DNA from: Desulforegula conservatrix Mb1Pa
GTDB taxonomy: Bacteria > Desulfobacterota > Desulfobacteria > Desulfobacterales > Desulforegulaceae
Reading direction: 5' to 3'
NCBI RefSeq assembly: GCF_000426225.1
Contig: NZ_AUEY01000004.1
Coordinates: forward strand, 94,137 to 158,136
DNA: 64,000 bases
Under the pieces are notes generated by a model. It saw only the letters and a list, made by a program, of their open reading frames with translations, made no database searches and was not told where the DNA came from. Numbering within the stretch: position 1 is the first letter of the stretch; the number at the start of each line of letters is the position of its first letter. Both the position numbers and the translations under genes were made by a program. Below, in pieces: positions 17,866-26,530 of the stretch.

Positions 17866-19464
17866 ATGGAGATACTGATCTCATTTCTAAACCAGCAGCC
17901 GTTCCTGGCTCTGTTTCTGGTAATTGCCACAGGATATGCGTTAGGCTCAATAAATATCAAGGGGTTTTCCCTTGGTGTTGGAGCCGTTATTTTTTCAGGC
18001 CTTTTCATTGGTGCAATCGCCACCAAGAGCCAACCTCCACCTATGGTCGGCACACTGGGACTGGTCATGTTTCTTTATGGACTTGGCGTGCAGTATGGGA
18101 AACAGTTTTTCGAAGGTCTGACAGGCAAGGCAGGGCGCAAATTCAACCTGCTTGCCGTGATAGCTCTGATCGCCGCATCTGCCGTAAGCATCATAGAAAT
18201 GTATGTGCTTAATACTTCCAATCCTTTGATTGTCGGTCTTTTCGCAGGGTCAGGAACAAGTTCCGCATGTATGCAGGCTGCCATGGAAGCTGCGAAAAAC
18301 ACCGAGCCTGCGGTCGGCTACAGCCTTTCATATCCTTTTGGTGTGTTTGGCGCCATCCTTTGCATGTACGTCATGCAGCTTATAATAAAACCTAATATCG
18401 AGGCATCTTCTTCATCAAGACTTGAGCTTCTCGAGGTAGCCATCCATTCGGCAGATGTGATAGGACGTCCGATCGGAGAAATAGTCCCTCGATTGCCTGT
18501 GGGAGTCCGAATTCTTCTGGCCCGCATAGGAAATGAAAACATGCATCCTGATCCCGAGCTGATTCTGGGCGCTGACGATGTTCTGTTTCTTGAAGGCATA
18601 AACAAGGCTTCGATTGATTCTGCACGCGAGATGCTGGGCAAACAGGCCACTGGCCGTCTTGTCTGTGATCGCAGCGACATCGATTATCTCCACGTTTTTG
18701 TTTCAAAACCCAATCTTATTGGAATGATGCTGTCCGATTTAAAGATGCCTGAAGGTATTGAAGCAACCATCTCCCATATCCAGCGCGGTGACTCCGAAAT
18801 GCTTATCACACCAAGCATTACCCTTGAATACGGTGATCGTATCGGCTTGCTTGCAAACCGCAAGTCATTTGATGATTTGAGAAAATTCTTCGGCAACTCG
18901 ATCAAGACTACAACCGAATTCAGTTATATTTCCCTTGGCATAGGAATGGTTCTGGGCGTTCTTCTGGGCGTTACACCAATACCTGTTCCCATGATAGGAA
19001 CGATCAAGCTGGGGATTGCCGGAGGATCGCTCATTGTCGCTCTTATCCTCGGAAAACTTGGCCGAACCGGAAAACTTACCTGGACAATGCCGCTTTCAGC
19101 AAACATCACCCTTAGAAACTTTGGTCTTTCCATATTTCTTGCCCAGGTTGGAATGAGTTCAGGCGCTCCATTCATAAATGTGGTCAAGGACAGCGGATTT
19201 ACCCTGATTATTGCCGGTGCATGCATTCTTTTGGCCCTCGCACTGATCCCTATGATTATCGGCCATTATGTCATGCGGATTCCATTTGACGAACTACTCG
19301 GTATAACAGCCGGTGTCACAGGCAATCCCGCAATACTTGCATACGCTTACAGAACCGTCCCTTCTGACCGCGTGGAAATATGCTATGCGATGATTTTTCC
19401 TGCGGCCACTATCTTGAAAATCCTGATAGCACAAATCATGATCGCGGTCTTTGCAGGCGGATAG
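17866..19464 (+). CDS. Aspartate:alanine exchanger-family transporter (AspT/YidE type)
   Basis: A 532-residue inner-membrane transporter. Two hydrophobic repeats flank a pair of TrkA-C-like regulatory domains (about residues 180-345, with VIGRPIGEIVPRLPVGVRIL and IGMMLSDLKMPEGIEATIS). Each membrane half has a small-residue-rich signature (FAGSGTSSACMQAAMEAAK; GVTGNPAILAYAYRTVP). This is the AAEX/YidE-YbjL layout. AspT exchanges aspartate and alanine; the substrate here is unproven. The start is an internal ATG with AAGGGG 6 bases upstream; the ORF is open 26 codons further but without support. Confidence 0.9.
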   Translation: MEILISFLNQQPFLALFLVIATGYALGSINIKGFSLGVGAVIFSGLFIGAIATKSQPPPMVGTLGLVMFLYGLGVQYGKQFFEGLTGKAGRKFNLLAVIALIAASAVSIIEMYVLNTSNPLIVGLFAGSGTSSACMQAAMEAAKNTEPAVGYSLSYPFGVFGAILCMYVMQLIIKPNIEASSSSRLELLEVAIHSADVIGRPIGEIVPRLPVGVRILLARIGNENMHPDPELILGADDVLFLEGINKASIDSAREMLGKQATGRLVCDRSDIDYLHVFVSKPNLIGMMLSDLKMPEGIEATISHIQRGDSEMLITPSITLEYGDRIGLLANRKSFDDLRKFFGNSIKTTTEFSYISLGIGMVLGVLLGVTPIPVPMIGTIKLGIAGGSLIVALILGKLGRTGKLTWTMPLSANITLRNFGLSIFLAQVGMSSGAPFINVVKDSGFTLIIAGACILLALALIPMIIGHYVMRIPFDELLGITAGVTGNPAILAYAYRTVPSDRVEICYAMIFPAATILKILIAQIMIAVFAGG

Positions 19465-19551
19465 ATTTGACTCTTCCCTTGGCTCTGCGCTTTGAATAAA
19501 AAAATGAATGCAGATGCCAAGGGAAAAGACAGACTGATTAGGAAGATATGT

Positions 19552-19595
19552 GCCTCCGGCGGGTCGCTTTTTGAAAAAAGCTCCGCAAAAACTTT
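19552..19595. repeat. Family A repeat core, copy 3
   Basis: GCCTCCGGCGGGTCGC, TTTTTGAAAAAAGC and TCCGCAAAAACTTT lie 90 bases after the exchanger gene and just before the beta-lactamase gene. This is near-identical to the core inside the 284-bp element at 55962-56245. Confidence 0.7.
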
Positions 19596-19664
19596 AGGAT
19601 TCTGCCTGACCCTCGAAAAAAAACAGAGCATAGCTGCTCAAAAAACACACATAAAGATAGAGAA

Positions 19665-20447
19665 ATGAATAAATTCCTTTTTTGCGTTGCTATTTCCTTC
19701 TTTTTTGTTTTAGCGACCCAGGCACATAGCGAAACTTTTGTTGAAGATCCTGATATTTCAAATCTTTTCAAAAATAAAAAAATTAATGGAACCATAGTCA
19801 TTGCATCTCTGAAAGGCGACAAGACATTTTGTCACAATAAAGACCGCGCCAGATCCCGTTTTCTTCCTGCATCGACCTTCAAGATACCAAACACGCTCAT
19901 AGCTCTTGAAGAAGGTGCAGTGGCAGATGAAAAAGAAATTATAAAATGGGACGGTAAAAACCAGGAGATTCCAAGCTGGAATAAAGACCAATCCATGGAG
20001 ACAGCTTTCCCATCTTCATGTGTCTGGTTTTATCAGGAGCTTGCAAAACGTGTGGGCAAAGACAAGTACGAGTTCTATCTTAAAAAAATAAAATACGGAA
20101 ATGAGCAGGCTGGCCCCGAAATCACCACATTCTGGCTTAGTGGGGATTTAAGGATCAGCGCCTTTGAACAGATTGATTTTCTTAAAAAAGTCTATACCAG
20201 AGCGTATCCTTTTAAAACGTCATCATACGAACTGCTCAAAAAGCTCATGATTATTGAACAGACATCTTCCCATACTATAAGGGCAAAGACCGGATGGTCA
20301 CAAAAAGTTGGCTGGCTCACAGGCTATGTCGAATCAGGTGGCAAGGTATGGTTTTTTGCAACCAATATGGAGATCAATACCCCAAAGGATCTTCCCCTTC
20401 GCCAGGAAATTACCTTTGAGGCGTTAAGGCTCAAGGGTATAATCTGA
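19665..20447 (+). CDS. Class D (OXA-type) beta-lactamase
   Basis: A 260-residue exported enzyme with a signal peptide (about 1-22). All class D motifs are present: Ser70-Thr-Phe-Lys73 (PASTFKIPN), Ser118-Cys-Val120, Tyr-Gly-Asn (KYGNEQ, 144-146) and Lys-Thr-Gly (AKTGW, 208-210), plus FWLSGDLRIS. Ser70 should be the acylated nucleophile and Lys73 the carboxylated base, so it should hydrolyse beta-lactams in the periplasm. It lacks a membrane sensor part, so it is an enzyme and not a BlaR1 receptor. No integron, insertion sequence or regulator is next to it, which suggests a resident chromosomal gene. It converges on the zorC-like gene with about 66 bases between stops. Confidence 0.93.
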   Translation: MNKFLFCVAISFFFVLATQAHSETFVEDPDISNLFKNKKINGTIVIASLKGDKTFCHNKDRARSRFLPASTFKIPNTLIALEEGAVADEKEIIKWDGKNQEIPSWNKDQSMETAFPSSCVWFYQELAKRVGKDKYEFYLKKIKYGNEQAGPEITTFWLSGDLRISAFEQIDFLKKVYTRAYPFKTSSYELLKKLMIIEQTSSHTIRAKTGWSQKVGWLTGYVESGGKVWFFATNMEINTPKDLPLRQEITFEALRLKGII

Positions 20448-20513
20448 CTCGATCCAGCAAGGCGGGAAACCACACTGATAATGATCCACAAGCCCAAAAG
20501 CATGATCGGGATC

Positions 20514-21905
20514 TTATCTGCTTATCCAAAAAAAATTCTCCAGATGGAATTCGAACTGTTCTTCCCATCTTGAAAAGCCGTGGTAATTATCCTTGTGATG
20601 AAGCCTGTCTTTTGCAAGGTTTCTGTCTTTGAGCATGGAAACGTTCACATTGACAGTCTCGTCAGGGCTGAATGGGAGCTGGCTGTAAACATAAACGGCT
20701 CCGCCCACGCCGCCAAACTCGACAAACCAGTGATCCCCGACCTTCATTATGAGGGCGTTATTATGAAGAATGCTAAGGCCGTCATCAATGGCGATAAGTC
20801 TGCCTTCCATTTTTCTTTTCTGATCCATGAATTCCGGGCGCCTGTCAGTCATGGCGTCCCTGCCAAGGGCAAAATACATCTCGCTGATTCGAGCAATATG
20901 CCGAATCCAGAAATCAGAACGCCTCGAGCTGTTGAATCCGTCTCCTGAAAAAAATTCAAAAAACCGCTTAAGAAGATCCACCCGTATCCATCTTGCCACC
21001 ATATTTCTTGCTTCAGATGAAACCATCTTCCATTTTGATATCTCCGAAAAAATCCAGGGATTCTTCCAATGTCTGACCGAAAAATACATAAGTTCAGGAT
21101 TAATATGCTCTATTCCGAAGGATGAATATCTGTCCAGAATCATGGAAAGGCCCTTATCGAGAAAGCGGGCGTAACGTCTGTCTTCGAGCATTTTCATGAG
21201 CTTTGGAAGATAACTTATGAACTCGTCATCACCGCACTCAATGGCAGCTGAAAATCTCGCCTTGAAAATTGCCCTTGAAACCCAGGTAGAAGCAGATATG
21301 TCAAGTTCCGCTTGTTCGCCGGTTAAAAAGCCCTTGCCATATCTTTCGCAGGGGTTATTTGAAAGGAGATTTCTGTGTTCGAGTATGGCATTCATCCAGT
21401 CATGCATAGAAAGTCCTGAAATGCTTAACTGACTGATTTTCTTTTCAAGATAGAATCTTAAAAACTCCCAGTTCTTTTTGCCAGTTTCAGTCGAAGCCTT
21501 ATCATCAGGATCATATCCGAAATAAGCGGCAAGAAGCCCCCTGAAGCATCTGCGGAATTCCTTTGGCTCAAGCAAATAGCCATCGACTGACGTCATAAGC
21601 CTCTGAAAAAGCCTGTCATCCTCTATCAGAAGGTATTTACCATCTTCTAATCTCGTTGCAGCTCCCCAGCAAACAAACCTGGTCTCCCTTGAACCTTTTA
21701 ATCTGAATGAAGACCTGAAAGATAAAACCGCATCACGTATCATTTTATCCGGCGGTTTTGTATTTGAGACATGGCTGAGCCATGAGTGGATTTTTTTTGC
21801 CTCTGTCTGTATTTTTTTTATGGAATCGTCACCAAAGCGCATTTCTCCCGCGACTTTAATATTGATGGCGTTCAGATCGCTTATGAGGGTATTAAGCGGG
21901 TTCAT
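20514..21905 (-). CDS. zorC: ZorC-like protein with EH-signature domain
   Basis: A 463-residue soluble protein, the last gene of a ZorA-B-C-like operon. The C-terminal third matches the EH_Signature pattern known from ZorC: SDFWIRHIARISEMYF, then a beta part with the conserved Glu in HWFVEFGGVGGAVYVY, then the His-Trp pattern in HGFSRWEEQF. The N-terminal part is helical. In Zorya type I, ZorC is a cytosolic DNA-binding effector that acts with ZorD. This protein is somewhat shorter than E. coli ZorC. Its ATG lies 1 base after the zorB-like stop; the longer ORF would overlap zorB by 41 bases. Family assignment rests on motif memory and context. Confidence 0.75.
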   Translation of the reverse strand: MNPLNTLISDLNAINIKVAGEMRFGDDSIKKIQTEAKKIHSWLSHVSNTKPPDKMIRDAVLSFRSSFRLKGSRETRFVCWGAATRLEDGKYLLIEDDRLFQRLMTSVDGYLLEPKEFRRCFRGLLAAYFGYDPDDKASTETGKKNWEFLRFYLEKKISQLSISGLSMHDWMNAILEHRNLLSNNPCERYGKGFLTGEQAELDISASTWVSRAIFKARFSAAIECGDDEFISYLPKLMKMLEDRRYARFLDKGLSMILDRYSSFGIEHINPELMYFSVRHWKNPWIFSEISKWKMVSSEARNMVARWIRVDLLKRFFEFFSGDGFNSSRRSDFWIRHIARISEMYFALGRDAMTDRRPEFMDQKRKMEGRLIAIDDGLSILHNNALIMKVGDHWFVEFGGVGGAVYVYSQLPFSPDETVNVNVSMLKDRNLAKDRLHHKDNYHGFSRWEEQFEFHLENFFWISR

Positions 21906-21906
21906 G

Positions 21907-22629
21907 CTACATTCCAAGTACGCAGTTACCAAAATCACCCCTGACAATGCCCTCTGTGGAAGGACGATTTTCTCCTATGCCAAGAAATTCGAGTCTCATT
22001 TCAATTCGCCGACTGGCTTCCAAAGAGGATTTAGCAGAATTGAAGGAATATCCGCCCACCATGAAAAGCTCCCGGATCTGCTCACGAATTTCAGGAGCAA
22101 GCGGAATCTCTCCTGGAAGAGGATTTGCAAGAAGTGCGCAAAGAACCATCTGACTCCTCTGAAGTGAAAGATTAAGATTATACAGATATGTCCCCCTTGA
22201 ATCAGCAAAACCCTCGACAACAACTCTCTTCAGCCATTTTTTACCAAGATCGTCATTTGCGACCGCAAGAATATCAGGAATAAAGGATCTCAGAAGTTTT
22301 GCCTGATCAGGAGTAAGTTTGTAACTTCCGGTCTCGAATCTGGCCCTTTCCCCAAAATCTATTACCTTGCGTTCCTGATCCACGGTCACGCCCGGAAAAT
22401 TAACTGTAATTTCCTTCATTTTGTCTATAAGGCTGTCAATGTCAGACTCCCTTGAAGTTTTTGCCCTTTCAACTTCCGTAACTGTCTTGGTTACAGCAAG
22501 AAGTGCTACGCTCATTACAACAAGAAAAAGAACCATGAGCGCTGTCATGAGATCGGCAAAAGAAATCCAGAACGGCTTTTCAGCTTCATCCTCTGACCCT
22601 CGCTTTATAACTATACGTCCGCCCAGCAT
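21907..22629 (-). CDS. zorB: ZorB-like MotB/OmpA-family stator protein
   Basis: A 240-residue membrane protein. A short cytoplasmic N-terminus leads into one membrane segment, PFWISFADLMTALMVLFLV, with Asp26 in the position of the ion-carrying Asp of MotB; the functionally required Asp of E. coli ZorB is also residue 26. A plug/linker follows, then an OmpA-like peptidoglycan-binding domain (about 85-225: VVVEGFADSRGTYLYNLNLS, LQRSQMV, ASRRIEMRLEF). It should form the ion-driven stator with the ZorA-like protein and bind the cell wall. The ribosome site GGGAGGT lies inside the end of the zorA-like gene, 5 bases upstream. Confidence 0.87.
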   Translation of the reverse strand: MLGGRIVIKRGSEDEAEKPFWISFADLMTALMVLFLVVMSVALLAVTKTVTEVERAKTSRESDIDSLIDKMKEITVNFPGVTVDQERKVIDFGERARFETGSYKLTPDQAKLLRSFIPDILAVANDDLGKKWLKRVVVEGFADSRGTYLYNLNLSLQRSQMVLCALLANPLPGEIPLAPEIREQIRELFMVGGYSFNSAKSSLEASRRIEMRLEFLGIGENRPSTEGIVRGDFGNCVLGM

Positions 22630-22634
22630 ATTTT

Positions 22635-24884
22635 CTATACCTCCCGGGAAACACTTCCGCCAATTCTGCCGATGGTGGCTTCAAGCTCCTCAATCCCCTC
22701 ACGAAGCTTTGAAACAGCCGTAGTAAGATGATCAAAAAACTGGGTATTAACATCTTTAAGTGTGGAACGCATATTTGATGAAAACTCCTTATGCGTTGTA
22801 GTCAGAACTTCTGAAACAGATGAAAGATAACCATCCGCCTGCTGCTGGGCTGCAAAAAGCTTCTTGGCAGAACCGTCTATCCTGCTCAGGACATCTTCTG
22901 TGAGACTCGCTTCCCTTCTGGCTGATTCAACAATGATGCTGACATTATCAAGCATAGCAGAGAGGCTTTGCTTCGAATCCCTGAAATCGCTCGATATTCC
23001 TTCCAGCATCCTCGCAGCTCCTGCAACGGATGATGATGACGAAGACATATCCTTGCCAATAAGCGAGAGTTTATCAAGTATTCCGGTCAATCCCCTTGAT
23101 GCCTTGCCAAATTCCTCGGAAGACATGAGAAGATTTTTAGAGCCTTCGTTCATGTCCCTGGCAGAGGTTCCTGTTATTTCAGTAAGGTCAGTGACAGCAA
23201 GGTGAATGGATCTGACTGCAGTTGTTGTGTTGTCGTTGCTCGTCTCAACCATGCGGGAGAGACTGCTGATCATCTCTGTTGTTTTGCCTGTTGAAAGAGA
23301 AACCGTATTTTCGACATTTTTGGAAAAATCAATAACAGCCTTCTCTGTTCTGTCAACAAAGCGTTCCTGCTGTTTTTCTATAACGTTCAGAAGCTGAAGA
23401 ATCTGGTTCTGCATGGTCTGCATGGAATTTTTCAGTTCGGTTGAAACCGAGCTGATCGCGTTAACAGTGGCAAGGGAGAGATCACTATGTGTGGTTTTAT
23501 TCATTACAGTCATATCATTGGCCTGGTTTCTCAGTTCCGAAACCATCAGAGAAACCTGGCTGCCAAGTTCAGAAATAATCTCCTGCAGTTTTCTGGATGT
23601 TTCTGACTGGGACTGGCTGACCAGATTCCTTATCTGCTCAACAAATTCAGACATCGTTGCATTCATCATTCTCTGGCGGACTTCCATGGAAGAAACCGCG
23701 TCCGTCATTTTTTCGGCCATAGCATCGGTAGCGCCGCGTCCTGCATCATTAAGATCAGACATCATTTTATTAAGCTGATTGACCGCTGATTCAAGAGCCG
23801 TCAAGGTTTTCTGCTGAATATCATTCATTCCTGTTATCTGGCCGCCAAGAAGCTCGTTCTGATCTTTGGAAAAGGAAGAAAGCACGTCGCCAAGGGCCGA
23901 ACTTATTTCATCCCCTGCCCTCTCCCTCTGTCCGCGGAACACTTCGGCAATGGACTCGAGGGGTTTGGAAATTCCGGCCTCTATGCTTTTGACAATCTGG
24001 TCTCCAAGATCCTTCTGACTAGTAAGCGTTGCATGGGCAAAAACTGACATCTGCTCGTTAAATGCGGTGATCTGTTTCTGATTGAGCTCGAACATGGTCT
24101 GTTTAAGCTCCATGATAAAGGAATCCTTCAGATTCCTTGACTGAACGCTCGAATCCTCAGACGCTTTAACAAGTCTTTCAAGGTATTCCTCTCCGGCTCC
24201 TGTTTCAAAAAAACTGTCTATTATATAACAGAGCTGCTCAATTTTACGGTGAAGTGAAGAAAGCAGACTTTTTTCTATGAGAGTGACGAGCATTGCAAGG
24301 CCAATTGCTATGGCAGATACGACAAAAGCCTCTGATACTCCGGCAAGCAGGCTTTCAAGGCTTTTACGCACAATTTCGGTATTTTCAGAAACGTTGAAGG
24401 CTTTCAAACCTTTTATCAGACCAGAAAAAGTCCCGATTATGCCAAGGCCCGTAAAAATACCTGGAAGATGCCTGAAAAAATCAGCGCTCAGACGACTGTC
24501 CACAAGAGCCTGGGTACTGAAAAAAGCCTCGGCAGGGACAGTTGCCCTCAGTGCATGGATTTCTTCTTCACCTGTTTCAGGATTGATTCTTTTTTGGGGA
24601 TGAAGGGTATCTTTATATTCAGTCCAGAGATGGAACATTTCCCTGCCCCGCTTGGCAGAAAAAAGTTCCGAAGGATCTATTCCTTTGGTCTTTTTGAAAT
24701 TCCTGAGATCCTTTAGAAGATTCCGAAGCTTAAAGGACAGATAAAGACCTTTAATAAGATATTTCCATAAAAATGCCAGGGACAGAACAATTATGAAACA
24801 GCCAACTATCTGAACCTGTAGAGGAAGGGCCGACACCAATGCCGTTGTTTTTACAAAAAATGTGTTTAGATCCATATCAGGCAT
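22635..24884 (-). CDS. zorA: ZorA-like MotA/ExbB-family motor protein with long tail
   Basis: A 749-residue membrane protein. TM1 lies at about 22-45; a cytoplasmic loop follows; TM2/TM3 of the MotA/TolQ/ExbB fold lie at about 138-160 and 180-205, with LPGIFTGLGIIGTFSGL and AGVSEAFVVSAIAIGLA (Thr145, Thr152, Ser184 line the expected ion path). The remaining 540 residues form a long helical coiled-coil tail rich in Ser, Thr and Gln, as in ZorA, whose tail projects into the cytoplasm. The length is close to E. coli ZorA and much longer than MotA or ExbB. It is first in the operon zorA-zorB-zorC. The tail looks superficially like a chemoreceptor but lacks its hairpin signature. Confidence 0.87.
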   Translation of the reverse strand: MPDMDLNTFFVKTTALVSALPLQVQIVGCFIIVLSLAFLWKYLIKGLYLSFKLRNLLKDLRNFKKTKGIDPSELFSAKRGREMFHLWTEYKDTLHPQKRINPETGEEEIHALRATVPAEAFFSTQALVDSRLSADFFRHLPGIFTGLGIIGTFSGLIKGLKAFNVSENTEIVRKSLESLLAGVSEAFVVSAIAIGLAMLVTLIEKSLLSSLHRKIEQLCYIIDSFFETGAGEEYLERLVKASEDSSVQSRNLKDSFIMELKQTMFELNQKQITAFNEQMSVFAHATLTSQKDLGDQIVKSIEAGISKPLESIAEVFRGQRERAGDEISSALGDVLSSFSKDQNELLGGQITGMNDIQQKTLTALESAVNQLNKMMSDLNDAGRGATDAMAEKMTDAVSSMEVRQRMMNATMSEFVEQIRNLVSQSQSETSRKLQEIISELGSQVSLMVSELRNQANDMTVMNKTTHSDLSLATVNAISSVSTELKNSMQTMQNQILQLLNVIEKQQERFVDRTEKAVIDFSKNVENTVSLSTGKTTEMISSLSRMVETSNDNTTTAVRSIHLAVTDLTEITGTSARDMNEGSKNLLMSSEEFGKASRGLTGILDKLSLIGKDMSSSSSSVAGAARMLEGISSDFRDSKQSLSAMLDNVSIIVESARREASLTEDVLSRIDGSAKKLFAAQQQADGYLSSVSEVLTTTHKEFSSNMRSTLKDVNTQFFDHLTTAVSKLREGIEELEATIGRIGGSVSREV

Positions 24885-25265
24885 AAGATCACTTTCTTAA
24901 GGATGTGGGATTAATCGAATCAATAAAAGAAGATTTGGAAAACAGTTTTTTATAAAACGTTGCAAACAGGGGTGTTGTCAAGGTTTAAATGAATGATTCA
25001 CGATATTGTCAATCAGAAAAAAGCATCTGAGAGTGCTGGAAACGGACGTAAACCGGCTTTTAAGTCCATCTCCTTTTTATGGGCGTAGGTATCTAAACAA
25101 TTTGGATATGCAGATACCATTTAGCCCCGAAAGGCAATGATGTTGAAATAAGACAAAATGTAGGGTGCGTGGCGCTTTTCCACGCACCGTTTTGTTCAAA
25201 AGCATGGTGCGTGCAAGGACGGCACACACCCTACATAAAATTATAATTCTTATTATTCGATGATC
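24885..25265. other. Upstream region of the zor-like operon
   Basis: About 380 bases between the zorA-like start and the rhodanese gene end, both on the minus strand. It holds the 77-bp dyad repeat at 25159-25235 and otherwise no gene. It must contain the operon promoter; no clear boxes were seen. Confidence 0.4.
25159..25235. repeat. TGTAGGGTGCG-type dyad repeat
   Basis: The stretch starts TGTAGGGTGCGTGG and ends CACACACCCTACA, with inner GGTGCGTG and CACGCACC segments, so its two ends are inverted. Repeats of this kind are spread over many proteobacterial genomes. It lies between the rhodanese and zorA-like genes and could mark a boundary or act as a terminator. Confidence 0.6.
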
Positions 25266-25775
25266 TTATGGCTCAACAGGAAAACCTGACTCCATCCAAG
25301 CCTTGATTCCGCCCGGATATCTGTAAACATTTGTGTATCCGAGTTTCTTGGCCCACATTGCGGCATTGTGACTTCTGGTGCATTTCGGGAATCCACAGTA
25401 AAAAACGATTGTTTTGTTCTTCTCAACGCCGAGAAGCTTAACAAGGGCATCCTGAACATCAGGCTTAATTTCTGTCATTTCAGGAATTGGAAACTCCATC
25501 TGGAGAGCCTTGGGAAGATGGTTTTTCTTGTAGCTGCTTTCAAGAGGCATGGTGTCAACGAGTATGATATCCTTTTTCTCATCGATCCATTTCTTAAGCT
25601 CGGCGGTATTTACAACCTCATAGCCGCCCCTTTTAACTTCATTATAAAAATTCACGGCTATTTCTTCATTTGTCAGTTCCTGCTTGCTGAACTCGTTAGC
25701 ATAGACCGCCCCTGTTGCAATGAATACGCAAGCAGTAGCAGCAATTATTGTGATAATTCTTGAAAAACGTTTCAT
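25266..25775 (-). CDS. Exported rhodanese-like protein
   Basis: A protein of about 169 residues with a signal peptide (about 1-26) and one rhodanese domain (about 48-165). The active-site loop is VFYCGFPKCTRSHNAA with the catalytic Cys in YCG, and the C-terminal signature is GYTNVYRYPGGIKAWMESGFPV. It should bind or transfer sulfane sulfur, or sense thiols, in the periplasm. The ATG start has AAGGAGG 7 bases upstream; a TTG one codon earlier is less well placed. It follows a MauE/DoxX-like gene by about 22 bases, so the pair probably works together in extracytoplasmic sulfur or thiol redox chemistry. Confidence 0.9.
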   Translation of the reverse strand: MKRFSRIITIIAATACVFIATGAVYANEFSKQELTNEEIAVNFYNEVKRGGYEVVNTAELKKWIDEKKDIILVDTMPLESSYKKNHLPKALQMEFPIPEMTEIKPDVQDALVKLLGVEKNKTIVFYCGFPKCTRSHNAAMWAKKLGYTNVYRYPGGIKAWMESGFPVEP

Positions 25776-25797
25776 CAATAAACCTCCTTAAAAAAAA

Positions 25798-26265
25798 TTA
25801 GAAAACAAATAACTGTTTAAAACGAACCCTGTGAAAAAACAGATAAAAGGACATGGCAAGAAGCCCCCAGTCCCTTTTGAAAGCTGTTTTAAGTCCATCA
25901 TGGTAATTCTGCTCAGAAGCTGAAAAGCATCCGCAGTCTATATCGAGATTTTTCAGAATTCCAAACCAGAGTATAATGATGAACATGATTATCATGGAGG
26001 TAATTAGGCTCAGGCAATAGGGTTTGTCCGCAATCAGACCAAGCCCGGCCAGCACTTCAATCAGAGGGAGTCCGATTGCAATGACAGGAAGAAACATTTC
26101 AGGGACGATTCTGTACTGGGATATGATCTGGCCGAAGCTCTTGGGATCCATTAGTTTTACTGCTCCGGCCCATATAAATACGCCTCCTATAATAAGGCGG
26201 AAGGAGATATAAATTAAATCAGGGAGGCTTGCGGTGAATAATCTGCTTGTTGTTGTCTCTGCCAT
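25798..26265 (-). CDS. MauE/DoxX-like redox-associated membrane protein
   Basis: A 155-residue membrane protein with four hydrophobic segments. The N-terminal segment FRLIIGGVFIWAGAVKLMDP and the motif DIDCGCFSASE match the MauE/DoxX-type family, where a Cys-x-Cys pair takes part in thiol redox. It is the first gene of an operon with the exported rhodanese. The ribosome site AGAGGA lies 6 bases from the ATG. The likely role is electron or thiol transfer across the membrane to or from the rhodanese; substrates are unknown. Confidence 0.85.
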   Translation of the reverse strand: MAETTTSRLFTASLPDLIYISFRLIIGGVFIWAGAVKLMDPKSFGQIISQYRIVPEMFLPVIAIGLPLIEVLAGLGLIADKPYCLSLITSMIIMFIIILWFGILKNLDIDCGCFSASEQNYHDGLKTAFKRDWGLLAMSFYLFFHRVRFKQLFVF

Positions 26266-26380
26266 TGATATCCTCTTGAGTTTTTTAAGGATAATTAGGC
26301 TATAGAAGAAAACGAAGTCAAATCGATAATTCTAATCGGTTTTTATATATGCATAGATTATATTTATAGAAGTTAGCCCT

Positions 26381-26513
26381 GATAGCCTCACAAAAAATCA
26401 AAAAAAGGCGTCCGCTTCATACCTGACTTAATCCGGTATCCAGTATTTCAGAGACTTCTGGATTCCGGCCTGCGCCAGAATGACTGGAATCAGAGTTTTT
26501 GCGACTTTTTCAA
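26381..26513. repeat. Family B interspersed repeat, copy 2
   Basis: CCTCACAAAAAATC at the left, TCTGGATTCCGGCCTGCGCC in the middle and GTTTTTGCGACTTTTTCAA at the right. It lies between the MauE-like gene and the zinc peptidase gene. Confidence 0.8.
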
Positions 26514-26530
26514 CCCGGGAAAGCTAATTG

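Noticed and set aside
22635..24884. Chemoreceptor call for the long coiled-coil protein
   Set aside because: It has a MotA/ExbB-type membrane core and lacks the receptor hairpin signature and HAMP domain.
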